Positions 1-8,936 of a DNA stretch of 37,911 nt are shown here, piece by piece. This DNA comes from an uncultured Candidatus Saccharibacteria bacterium. Its GTDB lineage: Bacteria > Patescibacteriota > Saccharimonadia > Saccharimonadales > UBA4665. The stretch spans positions 1 through 37,911 of the forward strand of contig CAIUOC010000044.1 of assembly GCA_903900685.1 (NCBI GenBank). Reading direction: 5' to 3'. The stretch's first letter is position 1; each line of letters starts with the position of its first letter. The notes under the pieces are model-generated. The model was not told where the DNA came from and did no database searches. It saw only the letters and a program-made list of their open reading frames with translations. A program made the position numbers and the translations under genes.

Positions 1-2382
1 AGGACCACTTACAGTATTGGTATTAAATCCTATGATTCCAGCATTCTTAGCGTTAGCGCCTGTATTGAGTGCACTACAGTTATTTAGAGTATTAAGGTTA
101 CTTCCTGCAACTACGTCACCGCCGTTGACACTGAAGTAAGGAACAGTTAAAGCTGTACCTGTAGTTGTTGAAGAACAAGTAAGATTTGAATAAGTAAAAG
201 TTATATTAAAATCTCCCGCTGTCCAAGTAGGTGGAATATTAAATTTATATAATACAGAGATTCCAGGTGGGGACGCTAAAGTGCCGCTAGCAGTTAGAGT
301 ACCTTGAGTCAAAGTCATACCCGTAAAATTACCTGATGCAACTTTTGTACTGACGCTAGCTGGGGGTAGAAGTGGTGCACCATTTAAAGCACTAATACTT
401 ACTGAAGCTGTAATTGAAACCGTAGTATTTTGGCCAACTATAACACTTGGCGCAGAAGTTGGGCCACAGCCTATTGAGTAACAAGGAGGGTAAGTAATTG
501 TCGAGCTAATATTACCATATATCCCTGGAGAAGTTACATTACTATTATAATCTGTTACTTGCAAAGTTACTGTATGTGATACAGTTTGATCAAATGAAGA
601 CATATCAAAAGATGAATTATATGAGAAAGAAGTACCCTCCGAAACTCCGTCAACGATTAGACTGACATTTAAAGCACCGCCGAAAAATGTCCAATCCATA
701 TCCTTATCAAATCCCTTTATTGAGTTTATGTTAGTAGCACTACAACTGGCAGTACCTGAAACTGTTGGAGCAAAATTATCCACACTGGCAAGTACAACAG
801 GTATAGATAATGTACCGTTAGCTCCATTATCACCGCTATTTAATAGTACAGCTCTAGGTATTGTAGCTATTGTTTCAGAAGAAGGAAGTCCGTATGAAGT
901 AGTACCTGATACTTTAGAGTCTGTAGCTGTTATATTTTGAGTGGTGTCTAGTTTATAGCCTGAGGGCGGTGTAATAACAAGAACTTTTCCATCACCACCA
1001 ACCAAACAATTTACACCAAAAATTACCACAGTCCCATTGCCTCCACCTGTGAATGTAGATACGGCTGCTTCCGCAGTTGACCCATGAGGAGTAGCCCCGG
1101 AAATAGTTATAGACCCAATGCTATTATCGTTAGCAGGTGGTGTAATAGACTGTAAGGGCATATTAGTTCCGTCACTGTCGTAATCCCAACATCCAGGCAA
1201 ACTATTATAGCCTGCATAACTGAATGAATTTGTTCCGTTACCCTGATAATTTTGGGTAATGGTTGACCAGATTGGATTAACTGCATTACCGCTCTTTGAA
1301 TCAATGAATTGAGCTTTAACTATATAAAGATGCAGGCCATCATTAAAGCATGACTGACTACTCAGTGCAAGTGCAAAAACTTTTTTACCGAAAAGATATG
1401 CAAATGGTTTTGTGATAACAGATTTGAAGTTCTTAAATATGTCGGCATAAGAGGTAAAATAAACTGCTTTTTTAGAGTAGTTATTAATCATGGCTTGTTC
1501 ATTTGAATATTTTCCTGCGCTAGATTGCTCTAGTCTGAAAATTCCATAATATCCAGATGAGGCTTTATATACACCAGTATTTTGACCAGTATGTGTTAGG
1601 TTTTTTATTGCTTGATAATTCGATATTCCGCCACCGCCAACATCATTATATCTCTCATCGTTAGTCTGCTGATCTACGATATTTTTCATGTAAGAATAAG
1701 TAGATGGAGGACCAGATGGCTGCGTTTCAATCTTATTGGCTAGTTTATAGTAGTCTGTTTGTTGCTTTATAGTTTCATCCGATGCTCCACTATTAAATAA
1801 AGGCAAAAACTGATTAGTTAATACAGACTTTATTTTATTGTCGATACTTGTTGTATCTGGAATATATGGATCCCATCTTATTACGACACCAAATAGTAAA
1901 TTCTTAGCAAATAGCTTAGAATCCAGAGAACTATTAAGATAATTGGTCTGATTAATATAATCTGCCACTTGCTCTGTCATTCCGTATTGATGTAGGACAT
2001 ATATATAGTATTTTTGCTGACTACCATTCCTTACGTAATACTGTTTCATAAAATTATTGACTGCAGACTGGGAATAATCTACGTTTGAGATTTTAGCTTC
2101 ACTGACGTAGGCATTATTCTTAAGAATCGTATTTTTGGCGATATTGGCATATGCACTAAGTGGTTTATGGATTTTATTTTTACTATCTTGAAACTGATAA
2201 TAAGCCTCTAGATTGTGATATAGACTTTTAGTAGTGATAATTCCATTTATGTTTGAATAGTACTTATTGGCTTTATTGTTATATATAAGAGTAATAAACA
2301 AAAAAATCAAAATGAGTAAAGAAACTATCAAAAAAATATATTTGTAGCGTTTTAAGAAATCTTTAGCTTCAGTTTTACCCAT
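1..2382 (-). CDS. Large exported/surface protein, 3' truncated by window edge: N-terminal TM anchor, SurA/PrsA-like N-terminal region, then low-complexity Gly/Ser/Thr-rich ectodomain
   Basis: Reverse-strand translation from ATG at 2382 (MGKTEAKDFLKRYKYIFLIVSLLILIFLFITLIYNNKANKYYSNINGIITTKSLYHNLEAYYQFQ...) stays open for about 794 codons to position 1 (...TVPYFSVNGGDVVAGSN...). Absent from the ORF track because no stop lies in the window. Confidence 0.85.
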   Translation of the reverse strand, partial: MGKTEAKDFLKRYKYIFLIVSLLILIFLFITLIYNNKANKYYSNINGIITTKSLYHNLEAYYQFQDSKNKIHKPLSAYANIAKNTILKNNAYVSEAKISNVDYSQSAVNNFMKQYYVRNGSQQKYYIYVLHQYGMTEQVADYINQTNYLNSSLDSKLFAKNLLFGVVIRWDPYIPDTTSIDNKIKSVLTNQFLPLFNSGASDETIKQQTDYYKLANKIETQPSGPPSTYSYMKNIVDQQTNDERYNDVGGGGISNYQAIKNLTHTGQNTGVYKASSGYYGIFRLEQSSAGKYSNEQAMINNYSKKAVYFTSYADIFKNFKSVITKPFAYLFGKKVFALALSSQSCFNDGLHLYIVKAQFIDSKSGNAVNPIWSTITQNYQGNGTNSFSYAGYNSLPGCWDYDSDGTNMPLQSITPPANDNSIGSITISGATPHGSTAEAAVSTFTGGGNGTVVIFGVNCLVGGDGKVLVITPPSGYKLDTTQNITATDSKVSGTTSYGLPSSETIATIPRAVLLNSGDNGANGTLSIPVVLASVDNFAPTVSGTASCSATNINSIKGFDKDMDWTFFGGALNVSLIVDGVSEGTSFSYNSSFDMSSFDQTVSHTVTLQVTDYNSNVTSPGIYGNISSTITYPPCYSIGCGPTSAPSVIVGQNTTVSITASVSISALNGAPLLPPASVSTKVASGNFTGMTLTQGTLTASGTLASPPGISVLYKFNIPPTWTAGDFNITFTYSNLTCSSTTTGTALTVPYFSVNGGDVVAGSNLNTLNNCSALNTGANAKNAGIIGFNTNTVSGP

Positions 2383-2763
2383 ATTCACAAATATAATATC
2401 ACTTATGCTTGATAAAAAAAATAACGTATTTATAATTTAATTATATTTTCCAAGGTTTTTAATTATTATGGCAAAAAACTACATCCTTAAGCCTTATGTT
2501 TGGCTTATTAATAGTATATCGGCATAATAACTGAGAACAATTATCATATTGGGGTTGAATTCAGCTTAATTAACAGTAATATTTGAATATTTTAATGAAG
2601 ATTCAATAATAAAATTAACTGTTATTTTAGACCATTGAAAATACTTGTTCTTCTTTATTTGCCATCTAATAGTAGCAATCCATTTTAAAAAGTTTGAGAA
2701 GTTTGAAGTAGTAACGGGAATTGTGCTGATTTTTAGAATCATCAATCTGGCTTATGAAATAAA

Positions 2764-3102
2764 TTAGTTTTTCTCTTTCCATCCATCTATAGAATTCATT
2801 AGTAATGATGTAGGAAGATTATATTCCCCATCCCCTTCTCTATAAACAACACTTTTATTGTTCATAATTCTTAATGAACTAGCATTTTCAGCATCTTCTA
2901 TAATAATTCCATCCAGATTCAACTTAGGAAATAGAACGATTTTTATTTCCTCCTTAAGAATATCTAGTTGATCTAATTCATGATCTATAGAATTTAGTAT
3001 TATATTCTTAGCAATAGCTAGTGCTCTATCAAGATGTAACTTTTCGCTTACTATATTTATATGTTCATTAGGTTCTTGGTTTGAATTTATTGCCTCTGAC
3101 AT
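2764..3102 (-). CDS. Hypothetical 112-aa protein; candidate immunity protein for the upstream EndoU toxin
   Basis: ORF 11 bp downstream of the EndoU ORF, same strand; acidic, no recognised domain. Confidence 0.6.
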   Translation of the reverse strand: MSEAINSNQEPNEHINIVSEKLHLDRALAIAKNIILNSIDHELDQLDILKEEIKIVLFPKLNLDGIIIEDAENASSLRIMNNKSVVYREGDGEYNLPTSLLMNSIDGWKEKN

Positions 3103-3113
3103 AATTTAAATCC

Positions 3114-3737
3114 TTAAATTGGGAACGCAGTTAAAATGTTTCCACTACTGTTTGAAGTAATTACCTCTATATTAACACCATTAACCTGTGCCTTATGTAT
3201 AGACCTAGAATTATTTTCATCACCATTGTCGCTAATCGGTTCATTGGAAACAAGTAATATTGCCTCTAATACTTCTTGAGTTGACCATTCATCTGGAAAC
3301 ATATTAGAACCGCGGCGTTTTATAAATCTTTTATTTTTATTGCTCGAAATCACAATATCTCCTGCCCGATAAACTCCATTTTCATTCTTTTTTTGTGCAG
3401 CTTTATACTTCGAAACTTTTTTACTATTGGGTTTATTGCTTGCAATTGAGGATGCAACCTTTGTTTTGACATTGCCAACTTCTACTTGTGATGGTAAATG
3501 ATGAAGCCCTCCGCTTTCACTGCCAACAAGTATATGTTTAAGTGAGTCGTGACCGTTTTCTGGATTTAGTTCAAATTTTTTAAGGACCCCAGATTCATAA
3601 AACTCCGAGCTAATTAGACCTTTATCTACCATTTCAAGCTCGAATTGTTGTCTATTAAACTCAGAATCATTTATAGAGTCTGAATCATGCTCAGAATTAT
3701 AATGTTTATAGTTAAAGTTACTTATTTTTTCAGTCAT
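3114..3737 (-). CDS. EndoU-type bacterial ribonuclease toxin (CdiA-CT/EndoU superfamily)
   Basis: C-terminal about 140 aa match the bacterial EndoU pattern: KHILVG-SESGGLHH ... NGVYRAGDIVI ... KRFIKRRGSNMFPDEWSTQEVLEAI ... VNGVNIEVITSNSSGNILTAFPI. Confidence 0.8.
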   Translation of the reverse strand: MTEKISNFNYKHYNSEHDSDSINDSEFNRQQFELEMVDKGLISSEFYESGVLKKFELNPENGHDSLKHILVGSESGGLHHLPSQVEVGNVKTKVASSIASNKPNSKKVSKYKAAQKKNENGVYRAGDIVISSNKNKRFIKRRGSNMFPDEWSTQEVLEAILLVSNEPISDNGDENNSRSIHKAQVNGVNIEVITSNSSGNILTAFPI

Positions 3738-3930
3738 TTATTAGATTATTTATTTTAGTAATTTACTTATATATTAGCATATTTTTATTATTTTGTCTAT
3801 ATATTCTTCTTAGAATCTTATGTGCAATAAACCATTCAATCTTAAAAATATTACTAAGTTATTGTAAAAAATCGATATATTCAGCGTTATATTCAATAAA
3901 ATGAATATCTATGTCATACTTTAATAGATT

Positions 3931-4653
3931 ATGTCAAAAAAATCTGAGAGTAGGAACATATACAAAAAGAATAGCGATGTCGCAGTAATAGTTCCTGTTT
4001 ATAATGAAGGTTCGATTATAAAAACTACAATTCTAGAACTTGAGCAGTGCTTTAATTACATAATCTGTGTCAATGATGGAAGCAAAGATAACACTTTATC
4101 AGAGCTTAGAAAAACTAATTGTATTATAGTGAATCATCGTCTAAATCTTGGTCAAGGTGCATCCATACAAAGTGGTATAGAATACGCACTTTTAAACAGT
4201 AATAAAAAATATTTTATTACATTTGATGGAGATGGCCAGCATGTCGTAGATGAAGCAGTCAGCATGCTAAAACACCTTCAAAATAATCGTCTAGATATCG
4301 TACTAGGTTCACGCTTTCTTCACAAAAAGACTAATGTGCCTTTTTATAAAACAATAATCTTAAAGATCGCCCTATTACTTTCCAATAAAGTAATAGGTTT
4401 AAAACTATCAGACACACATAACGGATTGAGAGTATTTAATAGGCATGTTGCAGAAACTATAAATTTAGAAGTCTCAGGAATGGCACATGCGACAGAAATT
4501 ATATATAAAATACGCGACAATGTTTACAATTATTCAGAATTTCCAACAACAATTAATTATACCGATTATTCGGTTAAAAAAGGTCAACCTATTATGAATT
4601 CTATAAATATTGTCTTTGATATCCTAATGAATAGGTTTAGTAGAAAAAAATGA
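3931..4653 (+). CDS. Family 2 glycosyltransferase (dolichyl/undecaprenyl-phosphate sugar synthase-like)
   Basis: VIVPVYNEGSIIKTTILELEQCFNYIICVNDGSKDNT ... FDGDGQH ... GSRFL. Confidence 0.9.
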   Translation: MSKKSESRNIYKKNSDVAVIVPVYNEGSIIKTTILELEQCFNYIICVNDGSKDNTLSELRKTNCIIVNHRLNLGQGASIQSGIEYALLNSNKKYFITFDGDGQHVVDEAVSMLKHLQNNRLDIVLGSRFLHKKTNVPFYKTIILKIALLLSNKVIGLKLSDTHNGLRVFNRHVAETINLEVSGMAHATEIIYKIRDNVYNYSEFPTTINYTDYSVKKGQPIMNSINIVFDILMNRFSRKK

Positions 4654-5027
4654 TAATTAAGATTCTATTATTATTTTTAGTCATATTAATTTTTTTATAC
4701 TTTATTTCAAAATCAGAAACATATAGAATTAAAGCCTGGAAAAAATTGCTAGCATTATTTTTTACATTTTTTGCCACGATTGCAATAATTACACCAAATA
4801 TAGTTAGTGATTTAGCTCGTTTTGTAAATGTTGGCCGGGGAACTGATTTATTGCTTTATATGCTGACTATATCTTTCATATTTGTAAGTGCTAATACATA
4901 TATAAATAATCAGAAAGTTGAAAATCAATTGACTAAAATAATCCGATTGCTAGCACTCTATGAAGCTCAAAATGACAGTCATAATAAAAAAATCAGCAAG
5001 AATATCAATCATAAATTTAACGACTAA
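4650..5027 (+). CDS. DUF2304-like small membrane protein
   Basis: Three hydrophobic segments with a typical GT2-partner DUF2304 layout; ATGA overlap with upstream GT2. Confidence 0.75.
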   Translation: MIIKILLLFLVILIFLYFISKSETYRIKAWKKLLALFFTFFATIAIITPNIVSDLARFVNVGRGTDLLLYMLTISFIFVSANTYINNQKVENQLTKIIRLLALYEAQNDSHNKKISKNINHKFND

Positions 5028-5385
5028 TTACAAAACTGAGCCCAATTAATACTAAAAATATTCCCATTACATTGATATAGCTTAATTTTTCATGAAAAAA
5101 TAGTACCGCCAAAAGTGTTGAGAAGATAATAGCAGTTGTAGTCATCGCTATTTGAACAACATAAAATTTATTGTCAGACAGCAGGAAAAAGTAAACAACA
5201 ATTGCAAAAACATATAATAATCCACCCATCCATATTAAAGGACTTGTTATAATATTCTGAATAATGCGCATATTTGTACCATGCATTATTCCATGATGCT
5301 TTACTGCAGTTCCCCATAATGCTTGAGCACCTACAAGCATTATGGCCATAAGTGGTAGAAGAAGATATCTCCCAATCTGTAACAT
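5017..5385 (-). CDS. SMR/EamA-like small 4-TM transporter (candidate lipid-linked sugar flippase)
   Basis: MLQIGRYLLLPLMAIMLVGAQALWGTAVKHHG...FFHEKLSYINVMGIFLVLIGLSFVISR; start chosen at ATG 5385 (track ORF extends to 5493 inside the divergent gene). Confidence 0.7.
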   Translation of the reverse strand: MLQIGRYLLLPLMAIMLVGAQALWGTAVKHHGIMHGTNMRIIQNIITSPLIWMGGLLYVFAIVVYFFLLSDNKFYVVQIAMTTTAIIFSTLLAVLFFHEKLSYINVMGIFLVLIGLSFVISR

Positions 5386-5403
5386 GGTACAATTGTAGCA
5401 TAT
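5386..5403. promoter_or_regulatory. 18-bp bidirectional promoter with palindromic shared -10
   Basis: CAT-ggTACAATTGTAgcatat-ATG; TACAAT on both strands, each preceded by TGn (extended -10). Confidence 0.65.
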
Positions 5404-6471
5404 ATGTCTAAAGTAATTTTGAGTAGTTCTAAAAAATGGGCAGAACCAAAAAATATAGGCATAATAGTAGTTGCATTTGACAACCAAGAACATTTAAAAA
5501 AGCTTCTGAAGACAATTGCTCTTCAGAAGCAAAAAAATGACTTTCTTATTGTAATTGATAATCACCCGGAATACCGTTCAGCAATACTTGCAGATAAATA
5601 CGATACGGTAGACAAAGTTATTCGATCTCCAAAAAACTATGGTTTTGCTAAAGGCTGTAATGTGGCAGTTAAGCGATTACCGTCTAATATCGATACCATC
5701 TTAATGCTCAATCCTGATACTATCTTAGAGAAAAATACTTTAAATTTTCTCCGTAAAGAGTTGCCTGCTGAATGGGCTGGTGGTATGCCCTTATTGACAA
5801 TGGCTAATCAAAAAGTGAATAGCGCTGGCAACGTACTTCATATTAGTGGGCTTTCATGGTGTCAAGGTTTCGGTAAGAATGTTAAAGAATATAATGTACA
5901 CAAAGAGGTAGTGATAATTTCTGGTGCTTGTTTCTTGATTCGCAGAAATGTATGGGAAGAATTTGGTGGATTTGAAGAAAATTATTTTATGTATTATGAG
6001 GATACGGATCTTTCGCTTCGTATAAGACTAAAAGGCTACAAAATAGGTTTAATACCGAATGCTCACGTAAAACACGATTATGATTTTCAGAAAAGCCATC
6101 TTAAATGGTTTTATATAGAAAGAAATCGATATTTAATTATATTCGAATTATTTCCATTGCCAGTTATTATTCTACTTTTTCCTCTACTTTTTATGGTTGA
6201 ATTAGGATTATGGGGTTTGGCTATTATAGATGGTAGATTTTTAAATAAACTCAAAGCTAGTTTCTCTGTAATTAAAGTTATCCCATTAATATTCAGAAAA
6301 AGACATTTGAATAAAAAAAACCTACGACTTTCTCCCTTGGAGTTTTTTAATTTATTAAATGGTTCTATTGATACGCCTATACTTAGTCGAATACAAATTC
6401 TTAATCCTTTATTTAACTTTTACTATGAGATTGTAGTTATACTACTTAGATTATTCTACCCAACAAAATAA
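5404..6471 (+). CDS. Family 2 glycosyltransferase (rhamnosyltransferase/WbbL-like) with C-terminal membrane segments
   Basis: IGIIVVAFDNQEHLKKLLKTI ... VIDNHPEY ... LMLNPDTILEKNTL ... ISGACFLIRRNVWEEFGGFEENYFMYYEDTDLSLRIRLKGYKIGLIPNAHVKHDY. Confidence 0.92.
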   Translation: MSKVILSSSKKWAEPKNIGIIVVAFDNQEHLKKLLKTIALQKQKNDFLIVIDNHPEYRSAILADKYDTVDKVIRSPKNYGFAKGCNVAVKRLPSNIDTILMLNPDTILEKNTLNFLRKELPAEWAGGMPLLTMANQKVNSAGNVLHISGLSWCQGFGKNVKEYNVHKEVVIISGACFLIRRNVWEEFGGFEENYFMYYEDTDLSLRIRLKGYKIGLIPNAHVKHDYDFQKSHLKWFYIERNRYLIIFELFPLPVIILLFPLLFMVELGLWGLAIIDGRFLNKLKASFSVIKVIPLIFRKRHLNKKNLRLSPLEFFNLLNGSIDTPILSRIQILNPLFNFYYEIVVILLRLFYPTK

Positions 6472-6480
6472 TCTAGGGTT

Positions 6481-8502
6481 CTATTCGCCATAAGGAATCT
6501 TACAAATTGAAGATGACTGTAGTTTATTGTTGGATAAATTGGAATTAACATAATATATATTATACTCATGAATTGCCTTAACTAGTTTTAAGTAGCTTTT
6601 ACTTGATGCAAGTTTATTGAACTTATTATTTTCGCCTATTTTATAAGCTATTACAGTATTAACACCAGCCGCTTTCAGATCATATAATCTAAGATTTTGG
6701 TTTAAAGTTTCGGCGCATTTATCTCGGATAATATAATTAGCCATAGGGGCTGCCCCTGCTCCATAATTATTAATAATATGAATTCTTGAAACATCATCAA
6801 TTGTGACTGGCAAGAATGGATCATTTGTGAAGATAGTTCTATTGTTTAATCTTGCAATTTGATCGAGAGTTGTTAAATTTTCCGACCAGTTAGAGCTTAT
6901 ATTAAAAGGAGGGATTTGGATTAGAAATGTAGAATAACCATTACCAAAAGGCAAAGGTACAAATAAAACTAGAATGAATATCCCCATTGTTAGAGTGATT
7001 CTTTTATATCCCCAGCTTAACAATGGCGCAATTAGGATTAAAGTGAAGGAAAGAAGAGGCAGTGCGAAGGAAAAAATATTAATATCAATGAATCTATTAA
7101 CAGCCCACTGAGGAACAGATCTAACTAAAAATGGAACAACTATAGGATTATATACAATCATCGCATAATAGCCCATTGCTATTGAAAGCAAAAGTCTTAC
7201 TTTTAGATTTTTGTTTATATAAATTAAATAAAAAAATCCGACAAAAGTAATTGATGTTAAATTGAAGGATATTATTAAGCAAATAATAATGAAAAAATGA
7301 GTCATTAATCGCATTTTTTTTGTTTTAATTTTTTGGTAATTTAGAAGATAAATTAGAAAAAATACATTAACAGCAATTTGAAAACAAATGAGTGACAATT
7401 TAGGTATTGCCTCAATTATAAAAGGACCATAATGCACAACTTTTAGACTATAACCAGGGTTAAGATGGGTTGGATAAGAAAGTGCATAAATTATCGGAAT
7501 CATTAAAATTATAATCGCCAAAAATATTGGATAAAACAATTTTTTATTTAACAGTCCCAATAAACCATAAATCAATAATATTATTGAGAGAAAACCAGTT
7601 AATATAGTTGCATTAAAAGTATGCGTTGTGGCAGTAAGAATAACTGCCACAAAAAAAATAATTTTTATATCTTTTTCGATTAATAACTTGATACCTATAA
7701 AAAGTAAACTAAACCAAATCATATTAGTATATCTTGGCAATTCAGTAAAAAATATAGCATGATTACTCAAGTAGGGTAAATATGCCAGCATTAAATAGCA
7801 AAAATAATTAAAATATTTGCTATTTTTTAAATAGACCCAAAGAACAGAAAATATACTTACATCCAACATTAACTGCACAAACGAATATGAATATTTCCAA
7901 ACATCTACGGGATTTATATGAAATAAATATGAGACTAGAGATTCTATTGCAAATAAAAAATTAGTTGAATAGCCCGGCTGAACAACACCATTATAGCCAA
8001 AATATGGATCAGCTAAAGTGAAGCGACCGCCAGAAGCAATTTGATAAATTTTGGCAATATGCGTTGCAGCATCGCCATATGGATCTTCACCAGTTTTAAT
8101 AGATATTATATAGTTCAGTAAAACTAAACCACCAATAAATAATAAAATTATTAAACTAGATTTTTTTATGATTATTTGTTTTTTGAAGAGCATAATCCAA
8201 TTTTTTCGATCAATAAACAACAATACTATTGAACAAATTAAAATGAAAACATATATAAATGCTAAAAAAGAAATAGGCCACTCGAATATATAAGCTGGAA
8301 TGATGTAAATCAAGAAAGAGGAAGCCCCTATTGCCCAGAAAATTAATAACGAAACTAGCACATGGGTCGTGCGTAGAAAATCAATAAAGTTTTTTGAACT
8401 ATTAAAAAGTTTAAGTTTTAATAAAAATACAGTCTCAAAAAAACCAATTACAATAAATGACAGCCAAAATAACTGTACGATTAAAATATGCATTTTACCC
8501 AA
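6481..8502 (-). CDS. Polytopic membrane protein, GT-C/DUF6541-like glycosyltransferase candidate
   Basis: 673 aa with many TM helices, first large loop GEDPYGDAATHIAKIYQ; the 8502 start is TTG, an ATG lies at 8493. Confidence 0.7.
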   Translation of the reverse strand: MGKMHILIVQLFWLSFIVIGFFETVFLLKLKLFNSSKNFIDFLRTTHVLVSLLIFWAIGASSFLIYIIPAYIFEWPISFLAFIYVFILICSIVLLFIDRKNWIMLFKKQIIIKKSSLIILLFIGGLVLLNYIISIKTGEDPYGDAATHIAKIYQIASGGRFTLADPYFGYNGVVQPGYSTNFLFAIESLVSYLFHINPVDVWKYSYSFVQLMLDVSIFSVLWVYLKNSKYFNYFCYLMLAYLPYLSNHAIFFTELPRYTNMIWFSLLFIGIKLLIEKDIKIIFFVAVILTATTHTFNATILTGFLSIILLIYGLLGLLNKKLFYPIFLAIIILMIPIIYALSYPTHLNPGYSLKVVHYGPFIIEAIPKLSLICFQIAVNVFFLIYLLNYQKIKTKKMRLMTHFFIIICLIISFNLTSITFVGFFYLIYINKNLKVRLLLSIAMGYYAMIVYNPIVVPFLVRSVPQWAVNRFIDINIFSFALPLLSFTLILIAPLLSWGYKRITLTMGIFILVLFVPLPFGNGYSTFLIQIPPFNISSNWSENLTTLDQIARLNNRTIFTNDPFLPVTIDDVSRIHIINNYGAGAAPMANYIIRDKCAETLNQNLRLYDLKAAGVNTVIAYKIGENNKFNKLASSKSYLKLVKAIHEYNIYYVNSNLSNNKLQSSSICKIPYGE

Positions 8503-8936
8503 TCTTTTTTTGATTCATTTGTAATATAATATCTAATATAAACTGTAAAGTAAAAGCTTTATCTATAAATTTAACAATTCAGACTATATTAATTATTAAT
8601 GTAGCCCAAAATCTGTTAATGCTAAATTAATACGTCGAAGTAAAAATGAATACAAAACTAATTGAAATTTTAAAGACGTATTGATTCTGTTATCTTTAAT
8701 CAATTTTTAGTACATTAAAAGTAATTTATTTATAATATTTAAAGATATAATCTCCTAATTTCAAACATATCTGGCTTCCATGCAAGTCTCGAAATCGGCA
8801 TCGTCAGCTAGCTACCATACCATTCAGCCTCTCCTTTGAAATGTCTCCATTAGATAAAAGAACACGTGGTTACTTACCTAAATATATAAAAGAATTACAG
8901 ACTACAGTAGGTGGTGAGTGGTAGGATAATCTGGAC

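Noticed and set aside
728-1304. Track ORFs 728-940 (+) and 1107-1304 (-)
   Set aside because: Both lie inside the continuous minus-strand surface-protein frame; they are out-of-frame shadows.
2488-2507. Hairpin TAAGCC-ttatgttt-GGCTTA as a terminator of the toxin/immunity unit
   Set aside because: Only a 6-bp stem without a clear U-tract on the minus strand and about 260 bp past the stop; too weak to call.
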